From Harmothoe impar (Eukaryota > Annelida > Polychaeta > Phyllodocida > Polynoidae), in contig OX381707.1 in NCBI GenBank assembly GCA_947462335.1, forward strand, positions 63,527,773-63,591,772: DNA of 64,000 bases, read 5' to 3'. The position numbers and the translations under genes were made by a program. Every line of letters starts with the position of its first letter. The first letter of the stretch is position 1. Positions 45,562 to 55,477 of the stretch are shown piece by piece. The notes under the pieces are model-generated. The model did no database searches. It was given only the letters and a program-made list of their open reading frames with translations, and was not told where the DNA came from.

Positions 45562-46464
45562 TTAAGGAAGGTCGATACCATTGACTCAGAAAGTATAGAA
45601 TTCCTCCAAATTTCTTCCAGAGGTACCTCAGATCATTTAGAACAAATATCTGAAGAGAAAATAGGGGGGTCCTGCGCTACTTTTTTAAATACAGAATTTT
45701 GAAAAATTAACATATTTCGATTTTACTCTAAAAAATAGAAAAAAAATTCACAAGTTCCGTAATTTTATTTTGCCATAACCTGCAACCATAAAAATATGAA
45801 ACATCACACAATGAGCGCACAGATATTTTTCTTTATTCCAAAAATACTTTTATGGTTCTGTGATGTGGCATTCTGGGTAAAAAAACTATGTTTGGTTGAA
45901 AATATGGATTAATTTGTAATTAATTAAACACAAAATCGATTAAAATCAATAGAAAAAAAGTTGTCATTTTTCTTAAACTTTATGAAATAAAATTTAAGAT
46001 CATTTGGAAACTAGTAAGACTAAATTTAACATAGGGTCCCGCGCATGTTTCTGGTGTTTTGGGCCTTTGAAGTAAAAAAGTACTGTAAAAGTGTGCTAAA
46101 TAAGATATTTAAAGTATTGCATTATGGGTAAAATGCCAATAATCATGTTATGAAATGGTCTCATTATGTAGCCCAGAATATATTCTATTCACCTTTATAG
46201 TCCGAATTATATCATTTATTGGTTTATAAATATGGTTGATAACAAAATGTCAGAAATGCAAAAAACAACGACTTGAATTATTATACAATACATATTGTCT
46301 GATAAAATGCTCAAATTTGATCAAAATTGTCCAAAAAATTACATGGGTCATGAGGGTATATATGACCAAACACTCACCAAATATGATGTCATTCTGACAT
46401 ATTTAAGGTAGATGCGCGGAAACATGCGCAGTGGTCCCGTTTTCAATGGTATCGACCTACCTTA
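45562..46464. mobile_element. MITE with TTAA target duplication
   Basis: TTAA at 45562-45565 and 46461-46464 flank inverted termini GG(A/T)AGGTCGATACCATTGA, with one mismatch in 19 bp. About 895 bp of AT-rich interior has no transposase. TTAA duplication is the signature of piggyBac- and Kolobok-type transposons; which one cannot be told without the autonomous partner. Confidence 0.88.
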
Positions 46465-46500
46465 AGTTGTAATGATACAATGTGATCTTCAAGTTGCCCA

Positions 46501-47133
46501 TTGTACATCTTGGGCATTGCCGACAAATCCACGGACGGGCACTCATCGGTTTTTGTTGTTGATATATTTTTGTTTTGCCAAATAATCTTATTTGCACATC
46601 AGTTTATCACTAAAATGCCAAGATATTCTGAAAGAGAAGATCTCAACAGGGTACTGAAAAAACAATATTGTCAGCTTGTGAGTCACTATGTCTTTGCATC
46701 CATATTCAATATCTATGTTTACAATTCTTTACCGGTTAGTCTAGATGTCTATGTGTTGCGCCAGGGTAAACATTAAGCCACCTTTATGTGGACCACATTT
46801 CGTTTTTTTGCTCATCCATCAATAGCTGAGGCCCCACTATAGTCAAGAGAGGAGAAATTGGCAAAACCTCCTACTGGGAGATTGTATTCCTCAATTATAG
46901 GTGTTAGCTAATCAACATCAGATACCTTCAGATCAAACCATAATAAAACGACCCATTTAAATTGTGATTTAGGAGCAGCTTATCCTCTTTTAACATCAAC
47001 ACTCTCAGACATCACAGGTTTACAATGCTCATTTATGATGGATAGATGGTCCGGAAGCTGGTAAATCTGTCTACAGGACATTAAATCTTAGGGTTGCTCC
47101 CCTCTGACAGATGTCCACCTAATGACCCCCCAC
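46501..47133. other. Unrecognised DNA
   Basis: A 91-codon + strand ORF at 46501-46776 has a hydrophobic segment (VVDIFLFCQIILF) but no recognised family, and likely lacks meaning. Confidence 0.4.
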
Positions 47134-48000
47134 CCCAGTGGGCACAAAACCTTAATTTAACGTTGACAACTGGTTGATATATGGTTACAGGGTAGATCAA
47201 CATGTTTTCAACATTAATGCAATGTTACTATTTCAACGTTGTCAACCAACACCTGTTTCAACATTGATGCAATGTTTGGATATTAACCTTGCATGAACCA
47301 TGTGTTTCCCGCCTTTCCCGCTTGATGCCTCAACAACCTACTCCTTTGCAAATCTATCTACATGCTACATATATTTTCCCTAATTGTAAGCTCTTATTTT
47401 CTCATCAATGTTTACAATTAATCAAAATCTCATTAATTTTCATTGAGAACTATGGTGTGTACACGCATTTGGTTGACATTTGGAATTAAATGAGAAGAAT
47501 AAATGCATGGTTTTTGTAAGACACTCTTCATGTTGCTAAGAATAATAGATAAAGCCTCAGTCCTGACCAGATTAGTTTAAAATGGATATGAATGCCTCCT
47601 AGTGTGATCACCAGAGGTCATTCATGTACCCCTCCGCTGAATGGTACTAGAATTAGCATTTAATCTTGGAGAAATTGGGGGGGGGGGATGTTGTAATGAA
47701 AATATATGAATTGCAAGGAATAGGTCTACAAAAGAAGACTGCATTTAGGTTGAAAACATGACTATATTCTTTATCTCAAATTATGCATCAGCAGTCAATA
47801 TTGAATCAATGTAAATCATCATCTATTATGTTGATTCATTGTTGATTCACAATGGCCACATCAATGTTGAATCACTGATGAATGATCAATGTTGAGGACC
47901 TCATCAATATCAACCAAATGACAACCCTGTATCAACTGTTGATATCATGTCACTACACAAGTTGAATCAACATTGAATCAAAAAAGGTTTGCCCACTGGG
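47134..48000. mobile_element. 867-bp MITE with CCCAGTGGGCA termini
   Basis: The left end CCCAGTGGGCACAAAACCTT and right end AAAAAGGTTTGCCCACTGGG are inverted copies over about 17 bp. The interior near both ends is built of repeated short palindromes such as TTCAACATTGATGCAATG and GTTGAATCAACATTGAATC. Elements with this terminus and GTTGAATCAACG-like interior are widespread in animal genomes. The short ORF at 47289-47489 is not conserved coding sequence as far as I can see. Confidence 0.82.
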
Positions 48001-49118
48001 ACAGTTCTATCAATTAATATTCTCTTTTGTGGTTTTGCCAAATCCTTTGATTTTAACAGTTACTATACCCTATTTTGTCTTCAGATTAGCGTTGTTCTCA
48101 CACAACTGACTCAACCCAAGGAATTATATTCTGCGTAGGTTTATGAGACTCCAAGATCAAGCAGACATTAGTGAGTACCCCAGTACAACATAGATCTGCT
48201 GGGGCTCCACTATCCGATTTTTTTGAGTAATTCTCACAATCCGATCAAACAGGTATTTGCAGTTTAATCGGGTAAAAAGAGGCTTATATCCGGTGTAAAT
48301 TGGGCATAAATCAGCTGCCTTGTTATGAGATCGGGAGCCAAAATAACCCGAGATGCACAATTGAGACCTAAATTTGGACCTAAATGGTGTAATTCAGGTT
48401 CTAATTATACACTGTACAACAAATTTTCTAAAATTGAAAAAAACCGGGACCAGACTCAATTATTCTTATGTATTTTGACCTGGAGAACTCAAAAATAGCA
48501 CTCAAAATTGTGTGGTAAGTCTCAGTTTTCAGATGTTCACACGGTCTTATTTGTATACCCAGTGAGAGCTTATATATACAATATTTGTTCAAAAAGTAGG
48601 AAAATGATTCTTTTCATGTAAAACTCATTTCTAACTAGTTACATTATTAATATATTACTGATCTGTTATAGAAATAAATATTCTTTGTGAAGAAATAGGT
48701 CCAAAATAACACTTTGAAACATATAACTAGTGCTTTAAAAGGTCGCTTTGTCTTCCTATTGTATTCCCAATAAGGACCACCTCTGACCATATTCCAGCAA
48801 TGTACCTGGCTAATGTTTCATGTAAAATTAGGTTTGATGGTCAAATATCCTCATACAAGGATACCTTTTAGTAGAAAATTCATTCTGAAAGGAATTTGCA
48901 AGGCCTGTTTTGAGGTTTGCGATATTGATGACATTTCCAATATTCTAGAGCCAATATCCAATATTTTGACCGTGTCAATGGCTACCATGATAGCCAGAAA
49001 CTGGCCTTTGTACCATTTTTGTCTACAAAAACCATTATAGATATAGAATTTTAATCCTAAAAATGTAACACCAATGATCTATCATTGTATTCTGCATAAA
49101 GGGTTATCCGAGCAAATT
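48001..49118. other. Unrecognised DNA
   Basis: No gene recognised. ORFs at 48157-48360 and 48813-49040 have no motif. Confidence 0.5.
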
Positions 49119-49317
49119 GTCACAGCATTGCACGGATAGTGTAATTCTGGGTCATTGCCGCCAGCCAGGTACACGCCCCCTCCATCAAACTGGGTCACCA
49201 CCAGCGCCCCCTACCTCAGGTCTCGCCCAAATCTCGCCCTCACCTGCCCACCTGCGTTCCCGCGCCTTCCACCCTCAGTCTTTGTTTGAACACCCCCCGG
49301 TTCACTACCATTTTTCT
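49119..49317 (+). repeat. Split direct repeat A1
   Basis: 199 bp starting GTCACAGCATTGCAC and ending CACTACCATTTTTCT. Matches A2 (55914-56112) with only about two differences by eye (GG/GA near base 16, CCCCCC/CCGCCC near base 177). The near identity implies recent integration or recombinational homogenisation. Confidence 0.95.
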
Positions 49318-49461
49318 ATTGCTAAAGACGTCAACTGTGACGCCAGTTATTCTTTTACACAAAAGTTTTATCAAACCTGGTTTTAACAAAAGCAATACGA
49401 CTTGTGAACAGCTCTGCTGAACGTAGTAGGTAGAGTGTGGCCGTTCATTCAAAGACTACAC

Positions 49462-50055
49462 ATGGCGCACGGAGGAGCCCGACCGAAGACAAAGGGACGC
49501 GGCCGAGGACGCGGCCGCGGCGCCCCCGACAAGGTCACCGACCTCATCGGCCTCTTCGACGACGACTGGTCCCCCGGCTTCGATAGCAACGACATCTCCA
49601 TGTCAGACACCAGGTACTTGCTGCCGACCCCCCTCCACGACCGGAGGCCCGGGCCGATACGCACGTACTAATACGCGCCATCGACCAAGCAACAAGACGA
49701 CCCGAGAGTCGCCTCTCTCGAGCTCGAGGTAGGGCAGCTGAAGGGTAAAATGACGTCGATAGACAATAAGCTAGACCTCCTTGTACAAAATGCCCTGAGA
49801 AACCCCGCCCCGGCCGCTCAGAGCTCCCCCATTCCGACGCAGGGCGCCCAGTTCGAATACGCCGCCGGCGGTCAGCAGGCGCCCGCCGGCCGCCACGACA
49901 CGCCGCCACATGCACCCCCGGCGCCACAGCCGACAGCACAGCCGCCGGCCGCGCCCGGCCACGCACCGTCACACTACACGGGATCTACGCCCCGCCTTCC
50001 CCCGGTCGACCGCGGCCAGATGGCCGGCTTCCCGGACATAGACTATGTCTCACGA
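49462..50055 (+). pseudogene. Ngaro-like gag, 5' part, with internal stop
   Basis: ATG at 49462 starts MAHGGARPKTKGRGRGRGRG, a basic RG-rich N-terminus, followed by an acidic LIGLFDDDWSPGFD motif. An in-frame TAA at 49669-49671 interrupts it. The same frame then resumes with SLELEVGQLKGKMTSIDNKLDLL, a short coiled-coil-like segment, and a Pro/Ala/Gln-rich linker to FPDIDYVSR, where a foreign insertion begins. No database family is recognised beyond its position, composition and the zinc motif in the 3' part. The alternate ORFs on the minus strand are shadows of this GC-rich region. Confidence 0.8.
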
Positions 50056-51421
50056 AAATGATGCAGGTCTGAGGACCAGGGGAAGAAAATATTTTTTTCG
50101 CAATAATACCTTATCCTTTTACATGGGTATACTAGAGGTGTTAGGGTATCATGCCATGGATTTAATTCTTCTTAAATATGAAGATGGTTGCCATGGCAAC
50201 CATCCAAACAAGGGTTGTGGTGGCTACTGGCGTCTATATGACAAGCTAGGCAAAATTTCTGAATAAGCCTATTTTTTTTTTAAAAGCAACAATGGCCTGT
50301 CTACTTATATTGCAATATGAGAGTATATCAATACCTTTGAAGTAAGATAAAATATGCAAGCTAAACCCTGCTAACGAAAACAGGATAAGGGTATGAAAAT
50401 TGAATTTTCTTTTTGTTTTTGTTTTTCCTGTTATATAATTTTGCAGTTTTATTGTATCTACCCTAATTAGCCTTTCTTGATTATTCCTTGCCTAAGTAAT
50501 AGCAGAGACATTTTCCTACATGTAGGCATGTTACATGATTCTCAGGAGATGCATAAGTTCCTGCTACAGTGATATTAAAGTGCTCATTTCACCTTGTCAT
50601 ATAGACGCCATCATGTCATATAGACGCCACTATGTCATATAGACGCCACTTTCCCACTCCCCTACTCACTGCTTGAAGGCGGGAGGACCACTGTATTCGG
50701 TAAATAACTAGTGTTTTAGTGCATAGGTAGGATTCATAAGTTGAAAAGAATGAAAAATTATAAGAATTGAAGGTATAGACCTATATACATCACCTTGTCA
50801 TTTAGACATCATCATGTCATATAGACGCCCAGCTTGTCATATAGACACCTTTGTGTCAGATATACCGCAATACTGTATTTTTCTTGAATAAAACACTGAT
50901 GGGAAGGTGATATTTCACATGTGGGTAATGGATTTGTGGTGTCATACAATGGACGACTTGAAAATAATCAAATACAATAAGGGTGTGAAATATGATCTTG
51001 AAATGTTACTGTGTCATATAGACACCATTGTGTCATATAGACGCCTTTTCCTTCTAATATACTATTTTTCTTTTGACTACAAAATTGTCAGGACCATGAT
51101 ATCTTACATGTGGATAAAGTTTTAGTGGGGTCATGTGATGTATGACCTAGAAATAATTAAATACAATATGGGTGGGGAATATAATCCTAAAATGTAACTG
51201 TGTCATATAGACGTCATTGTGTCATATAGACGCCATTTCTATATCAATAGCAGATTTCTCTTGACCATGATACTCTTAGGATCGGGATATTTCACATGTG
51301 GGTACTGTTTCAGTAGGGCCATGTTATATATGCCTTTGAAAGGATAAGATGCAAGAAGGGTAGGAAATATAGCCCTGTAAAGTTACTCTGTCATATAGAC
51401 GCCATTGTGTCATATAGACGC
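50055..51421. mobile_element. 1.37-kb repeat-rich insertion in gag
   Basis: AT-rich DNA splitting GC-rich gag between the SR codons (50050-50055) and QAVPDL (51422 on). A motif TGTCATATAGACGCC, usually paired at 24-bp spacing, recurs at about 50595, 50795, 51010, 51198 and 51389, that is every 190-220 bp. An inverted copy (GGCGTCTATATGACA) lies at about 50230. The last copy ends at the right junction. A possible 3-bp target duplication ACG (50052-50054 / 51418-51420) is seen, but the junction is ambiguous because the motif itself ends in ACGCC. Class unknown; non-autonomous DNA transposon with subterminal repeats is the best guess. Confidence 0.8.
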
Positions 51422-52243
51422 CAAGCAGTCCCAGACCTGCATCATTTTGGTGAGACACAGTCCATAGCTCAACTCCGGACAAGCGGTCACGCCGACGGGT
51501 TCGTCGAACAACAGCTCGCCCGTGAGATCATGAGGATGGGTGCCACAGATGGTAAGACCAGTTTGATTACAGACCCATTTGTGCGCAGACCCATAGTGAA
51601 GCCATACATGTACCTAGACCGCCCCGGCCTCCAGACCCTCAAGCAGAGGCTGGATGTCCGTTCCGACATGAAAGAACTCGAATACATATTCTGTATGTTA
51701 ACAATCCTCACCGACGACAGGGCGAAGGCCCAGATCGACCCGGACAGGGACCATATCATAGCCCATTTCCATGACGTCATGACCGAGATCATGGCGGGCA
51801 GATCATGGCCATCCGTTCTCAACTGGAGTCAGTCCATATGGGACCAGGTCGAGTCTGAAAAGTGCTCATGGCAAGACAGCAGATGGCGCGTCCGCCTCGC
51901 CATGACCGCCCTCGACGGGAGGGGGGCAGGGTCAGCTTCCCGCCCTCCCGGCAAGTTCAATCCCTCCCAGATCACCGTGCAGCGCAATCCCGGCGAGGTT
52001 ACCTGCCCGGACTTCAATTCCCAAGCTGGCTGCAAAAACAGACACCATCACGCAGAAGGCCAGATCACCTTTGTTCACGCCTGCTGCCACTGTGAGACGC
52101 AGGGGCGGAGGAATTTCCACTCGTATCAAGGCTGTCAGAACAAGAGCCGCCCGCCCCACGGCGGTCCGGCAGGTAACAGCGCCCACAACAATCGATCTCC
52201 GCCAGCCGCCAACAGCGCCCCGCCGACAAAAAACGCTCAGTAG
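51422..52243 (+). pseudogene. Ngaro-like gag, 3' part with Cys/His zinc motif
   Basis: Continues the gag frame after the insertion: QAVPDLHHFGETQS, an alpha-helical capsid-like region (YIFCMLTILTDDRAK), WSQSIWDQVE, then a C-terminal Cys/His cluster beginning CPDFNSQAGCKNRHHH and continuing HACCHCETQGRRNFHSYQGC. Cys/His clusters of this type are typical of DIRS/Ngaro gag C-termini and presumably bind nucleic acid. It ends with TAG at 52241-52243, 7 nt after a slippery heptamer. Codons 51407-51421 of the open frame belong to the insertion. This 3' part alone is intact. Confidence 0.82.
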
Positions 52244-52280
52244 GCGGGTCAGCGGGAAACGATAGTGCTGACACGCCCGC
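52228..52280 (+). promoter_or_regulatory. Candidate -1 ribosomal frameshift site (gag to RT)
   Basis: Slippery heptamer A AAA AAC at 52228-52234 is phased with gag codons (ACA AAA AAC). A one-base backward slip continues CGC TCA GTA, which is exactly the RT frame and is open from there to the RT ORF. The gag stop lies two codons downstream. After a 9-nt spacer, 52244-52253 (GCGGGTCAGC) can pair with 52267-52272 plus 52277-52280: GTCAGC/GCTGAC and GCGG/CCGC, a 10-bp stem with a 4-nt bulge and 13-nt loop. All three canonical parts of a -1 frameshift signal are present. Confidence 0.82.
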
Positions 52281-52377
52281 AAAGGGCCACACTCTGGTAA
52301 ACATTGACTGTATAAACCCTGTCTGTGATTCAAATTGTGATACAAACCGTGATGATTCTATAACATGTGATGTAAAC

Positions 52378-55300
52378 GTGACTGACAACCGAAATTCCCC
52401 AGTGTCAACAACAAAGATGGCGGACCATGGGCGCCGCCATCTTGAATCCACCACGTCTCGCGCCAACTCTCGCGGCTCGCGAGATCACGCCAACGAGATC
52501 CAACATGGCGGTTCTTCACCGAAACAACACCGCACCGCCACGCAGCATCACGAATTCGCCCCAGTTCAACAGGATTCGGCAAATGAAGATGCACCGATTA
52601 ATCTGCAAGCAACGGATATGGATCCTCGCCATCCATCCAACCACGATGGAGTTAACGACACGGCCCAGGACGCCACAACACGCCGCATCGTAAACGCCGC
52701 AGGTAATAATGACCCGCCATTTGCAAAAATTAGACGCATGTGTAAAACCGACACGTTTGACTATGACATAGACGTGTCCCCCGACGCATTCAAAGACTAC
52801 CGCAGGCAGCACTGGCCGTCCCCCAACCCAGACATGCCCGACGAGTTAGCCAAGATCTATGACGCAGTAGCAGCATCGGGCATCCCCAACGTGCTGGGCG
52901 CCCGTATGACACTCCCAACCCTTCTCAACCTTGACGCATGGCACGCGTACACGGGTGACAACATTGACTTTCAGCAACTTGTGCAGTTTGTAGAGTTTGG
53001 CTTTCCATTGGGCTACATGGGCCCCGTGTCAGACTCCCTTGACACTGACAACCACCCAAGTGCTAATAAGTACCCAGACCAAATTGACATGTTCATTGAC
53101 AAAGAAATTGACCTCGGGGGACTGGTGGGTCCGTTTGACGCTCCCCCATTCTCCCCGTGGTGCCACATCTCCCCCCTGATGTCCCGGGAGAAAAAGGCAT
53201 CCAGTGACAGACGCGTCATAAGTGACATGACATTCCCCGACGACACGTCGATTAACGCCTATATCTTTAAAAACACTGTTCTGGGCCTCGAAAGAGACCA
53301 TGAATTACCGACTGTAGACAGCCTGGTTGACGACCTCATGGTCATAGGGACTGGCGCACATCTCTCCACACTCGATGTCTCAAGGGCATTTAAAAATTTC
53401 AAATCATGTCCAATTGATTGGCCTCTATTGGCAGTAAAATGGGATAATAAATTCTACTCTGACGTCACCATGCCATTCGGAAGTAGAGGAAGTAGCTGCC
53501 ACATGCAGAGGGTAGCAATGTTCATAGTTGACATACTCCATCGTAAAGGTGTGAAGGGAAAAATGTACCTTGACGATCTGATATTGGTCTCTCCATCTAG
53601 GGAAAAGGCCGAGCACGACTACCAGGTGGCCAGAAACCTCCTACAGGAACTAGGCCTACCAGAGGCCGTGGAGAAGACCCAGCCCCCATCCCAGGTCGTA
53701 GAGTGGCTGGGAATCATGGTGGATGCTCGACTGCAGACTCTCACACTATCTCCAACCAAGATACAGGAAGCTCTCGAACAGGTAAACTTCTGTCTCACAA
53801 GGAGATCACTCACAAAGAAACAATTATGCAGCTTACTGGGCAAGCTACTCCACGTGGCGAAGTGTATCCGCCCAGCCAGGTTGTTCGTATCCAAACTGTT
53901 AGACGCCCTACGGGGCATGAGGGGCAACTTCATACACGTCAATGTTCAAATGAAGCAGGACTTAAGTTGGTTCATAGAATTCGCTAGCGACTGGAATGGG
54001 GTTGCATACATCCCAGACTCCACCCCCTCCAGAGACATATATGTAGACGCGTGCTTGACCGGAGTCGGGGCACATGACACAAAAATGGCATACGCCGGAC
54101 AGGTGGCCCCCATCGAGGACCCAGTAGTTAATGTGTCCGAGATCGAGGCCGCAAACATAGCTATAGCACTGCATACCATGGTGTCTCAGGAAGATAGAGG
54201 ATCCCACATCCGGGTCCACTGTGACAATGAGGCGTCGGTACATGTATTGCAATCAGGCAGGGGGCAAAACCACCAGATTCTAGAGGCCGCCAGGGCCGTA
54301 TGGATGGTAGAAGCCATATGTGACGTCCACTTCTCATTTAGACATGTCCCCGGCGTCAAAAATGACATAGCTGACGCCTTAAGCCGGGCACATATAAACT
54401 CACATTATTTAAACCTAGCACATAAATATGTTAGAGACTTTGACATGCAACTTGTAGACCCGTGCCTGCATATTCTTGACGCCATGTCTCCTCCCATCCT
54501 TTGCAGATCGGGCGCTAGACTATCTGCAACAGAGGGCATGCCAGCGTCAGGGGCGCTCCAGGGCACAGGGCACCTTCAAGAACCATCGGTCGGCAACGGG
54601 CACATACTTAGCCTATTGCCGGCACACTGGTATGGACCACCTCAGACCAGCCCATCAGCAGATCTGTACTTATCTAGAGTACCTCGCGGTGTGGATAGAC
54701 TCACCGGCTACCATAGGCAATCACGTCAGCCAGATAAGGACTTACCTCGAGCTGACCGGACAGCCCACAGCGGAAGTGTCACACCCCAAAGTCAGGAGGG
54801 CTGTGGAAGCCATGGAAAGAGACATCATAGTGAAGTCCAGAAAGAAGCCCCCTGTCCCCATGGAGATCCTCAGGGGAGCCCTTCACTTCATACAAGGGAC
54901 TCAGGCAGACACAGTGGTGAGGTTCGCACTACTGGTCATATACTACGGGGCCCTGAGACAGTCAGAGATAGCCCCGGTGTCAACAGGCAAGTTCTCACCT
55001 ACATCCCACCCCACAAGGAAGGACATGTCCCTCTCACCAGACAATCTCATCCTGACAATCAGGAACGCCAAGAATCTCCAAAGGGCAGACCAGCAGCGAG
55101 TGGTGATCATGGAAGTAGCAGACCACCCTCTGGTATGCCCCATATGGCACGCACACAGAATGCTCGAGGAGGCCCCCACGATACACCCAGAGGAGCCCCT
55201 CCTCCAGTTCCCAGACACAAGAACAGTGATGCCCACGTCCCACATAAAAAACAAGTGGGACGCAGCGATGGCGCATCTTGGCGTGCCAAAGACAAAGTAC

Positions 55301-55440
55301 AGCCTACACAGCCTAAAGAAGTCGGCGGCTACGGAAGCATACAATGGAGGGCTCCCAGAGCTAGAGGTACAGGCATTCGGGGGCTGGAGGTCGGAAGCCC
55401 ACAGACAATACATTGTCGCCGCCGGCAACAAAGCCAATAA
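52378..55440 (+). CDS. Ngaro-like reverse transcriptase-RNase H (frame open to 55440)
   Basis: The RT frame is open from 52228 through 55440. The listed 52378 start is only the first GTG, and expression by -1 frameshift from gag is more likely. The first ~120 residues are low complexity. RT: WCHISPLMSREKKASSDRRVI, STLDVSRAFKNF (catalytic Asp), MPFGSRGSSCHMQR and YLDD near residue 396. RNase H: YVDACLTGVGA (near 560), EIEAANIAIAL, HCDNEASVHVL (near 615) and HVPGVKNDIADALSR (near 660), with the acidic residues retained. Recognisable sequence ends near 54400. The remaining ~340 codons are an open, Pro/Arg/Ser-rich frame that overlaps the recombinase in another phase and matches no domain. Copies RNA and removes the RNA strand to yield the DNA circle intermediate expected for the group. 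Confidence 0.92.
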   Translation: MTDNRNSPVSTTKMADHGRRHLESTTSRANSRGSRDHANEIQHGGSSPKQHRTATQHHEFAPVQQDSANEDAPINLQATDMDPRHPSNHDGVNDTAQDATTRRIVNAAGNNDPPFAKIRRMCKTDTFDYDIDVSPDAFKDYRRQHWPSPNPDMPDELAKIYDAVAASGIPNVLGARMTLPTLLNLDAWHAYTGDNIDFQQLVQFVEFGFPLGYMGPVSDSLDTDNHPSANKYPDQIDMFIDKEIDLGGLVGPFDAPPFSPWCHISPLMSREKKASSDRRVISDMTFPDDTSINAYIFKNTVLGLERDHELPTVDSLVDDLMVIGTGAHLSTLDVSRAFKNFKSCPIDWPLLAVKWDNKFYSDVTMPFGSRGSSCHMQRVAMFIVDILHRKGVKGKMYLDDLILVSPSREKAEHDYQVARNLLQELGLPEAVEKTQPPSQVVEWLGIMVDARLQTLTLSPTKIQEALEQVNFCLTRRSLTKKQLCSLLGKLLHVAKCIRPARLFVSKLLDALRGMRGNFIHVNVQMKQDLSWFIEFASDWNGVAYIPDSTPSRDIYVDACLTGVGAHDTKMAYAGQVAPIEDPVVNVSEIEAANIAIALHTMVSQEDRGSHIRVHCDNEASVHVLQSGRGQNHQILEAARAVWMVEAICDVHFSFRHVPGVKNDIADALSRAHINSHYLNLAHKYVRDFDMQLVDPCLHILDAMSPPILCRSGARLSATEGMPASGALQGTGHLQEPSVGNGHILSLLPAHWYGPPQTSPSADLYLSRVPRGVDRLTGYHRQSRQPDKDLPRADRTAHSGSVTPQSQEGCGSHGKRHHSEVQKEAPCPHGDPQGSPSLHTRDSGRHSGEVRTTGHILRGPETVRDSPGVNRQVLTYIPPHKEGHVPLTRQSHPDNQERQESPKGRPAASGDHGSSRPPSGMPHMARTQNARGGPHDTPRGAPPPVPRHKNSDAHVPHKKQVGRSDGASWRAKDKVQPTQPKEVGGYGSIQWRAPRARGTGIRGLEVGSPQTIHCRRRQQSQ

Positions 55441-55477
55441 GATCCTCCGCAAGGCCATCATGCCCAAAGACAGCTAG
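54458..55477 (+). CDS. Tyrosine recombinase (YR) of the Ngaro-like element
   Basis: Integrase of the element, joining the circular DNA copy to the target. The N-terminal SAM-like domain includes RAQGTFKNHRSATGTYLAYC, HQQICTYLEYLA and ATIGNHVSQIRTYL. The catalytic domain has Arg I in IYYGALRQSEIAP, a beta-hairpin region (LTIRNAKNLQRADQ), the second box HSLKKSAATEAY, and FGGWRSEAHRQYI carrying the Trp/His box and nucleophilic Tyr. In most YRs the second box is H-x-x-R; here it is H-S-L-K. No ATG precedes the N-terminal domain (the first possible start is TTG 54476), so production must involve splicing, frameshift or a non-ATG start. It overlaps the open RT frame by almost 1 kb in the +1 phase. 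The antisense ORF 54943-55467 is a shadow. Confidence 0.9.
   Translation, partial: TRACIFLTPCLLPSFADRALDYLQQRACQRQGRSRAQGTFKNHRSATGTYLAYCRHTGMDHLRPAHQQICTYLEYLAVWIDSPATIGNHVSQIRTYLELTGQPTAEVSHPKVRRAVEAMERDIIVKSRKKPPVPMEILRGALHFIQGTQADTVVRFALLVIYYGALRQSEIAPVSTGKFSPTSHPTRKDMSLSPDNLILTIRNAKNLQRADQQRVVIMEVADHPLVCPIWHAHRMLEEAPTIHPEEPLLQFPDTRTVMPTSHIKNKWDAAMAHLGVPKTKYSLHSLKKSAATEAYNGGLPELEVQAFGGWRSEAHRQYIVAAGNKANKILRKAIMPKDS
54485..54506 (+). promoter_or_regulatory. Candidate 3' splice site before the recombinase frame
   Basis: A pyrimidine-rich run TGTCTCCTCCCATCCTTTGCAG ends in AG at 54505-54506, just inside the open recombinase frame. That frame opens only at 54458 (TAG at 54455-54457) and has no ATG before its conserved N-terminal region, so splicing is one way to reach it. 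A donor site was not identified. Confidence 0.45.

Noticed and set aside
49544..49972. 142-codon minus-strand ORF opposite gag
   Set aside because: Arg/Ala/Gly-rich shadow of the GC-rich gag region.
50595..51420. Regularly spaced TGTCATATAGACGCC motifs as a possible CRISPR-like array
   Set aside because: Spacing is ~190-220 bp with paired copies, intervals are related AT-rich sequence rather than unique spacers, and the setting is an animal-type genome.
54943..55467. 174-codon minus-strand ORF opposite the recombinase
   Set aside because: Shadow of the GC-rich YR gene; no motif, and the + strand frame is clearly coding.
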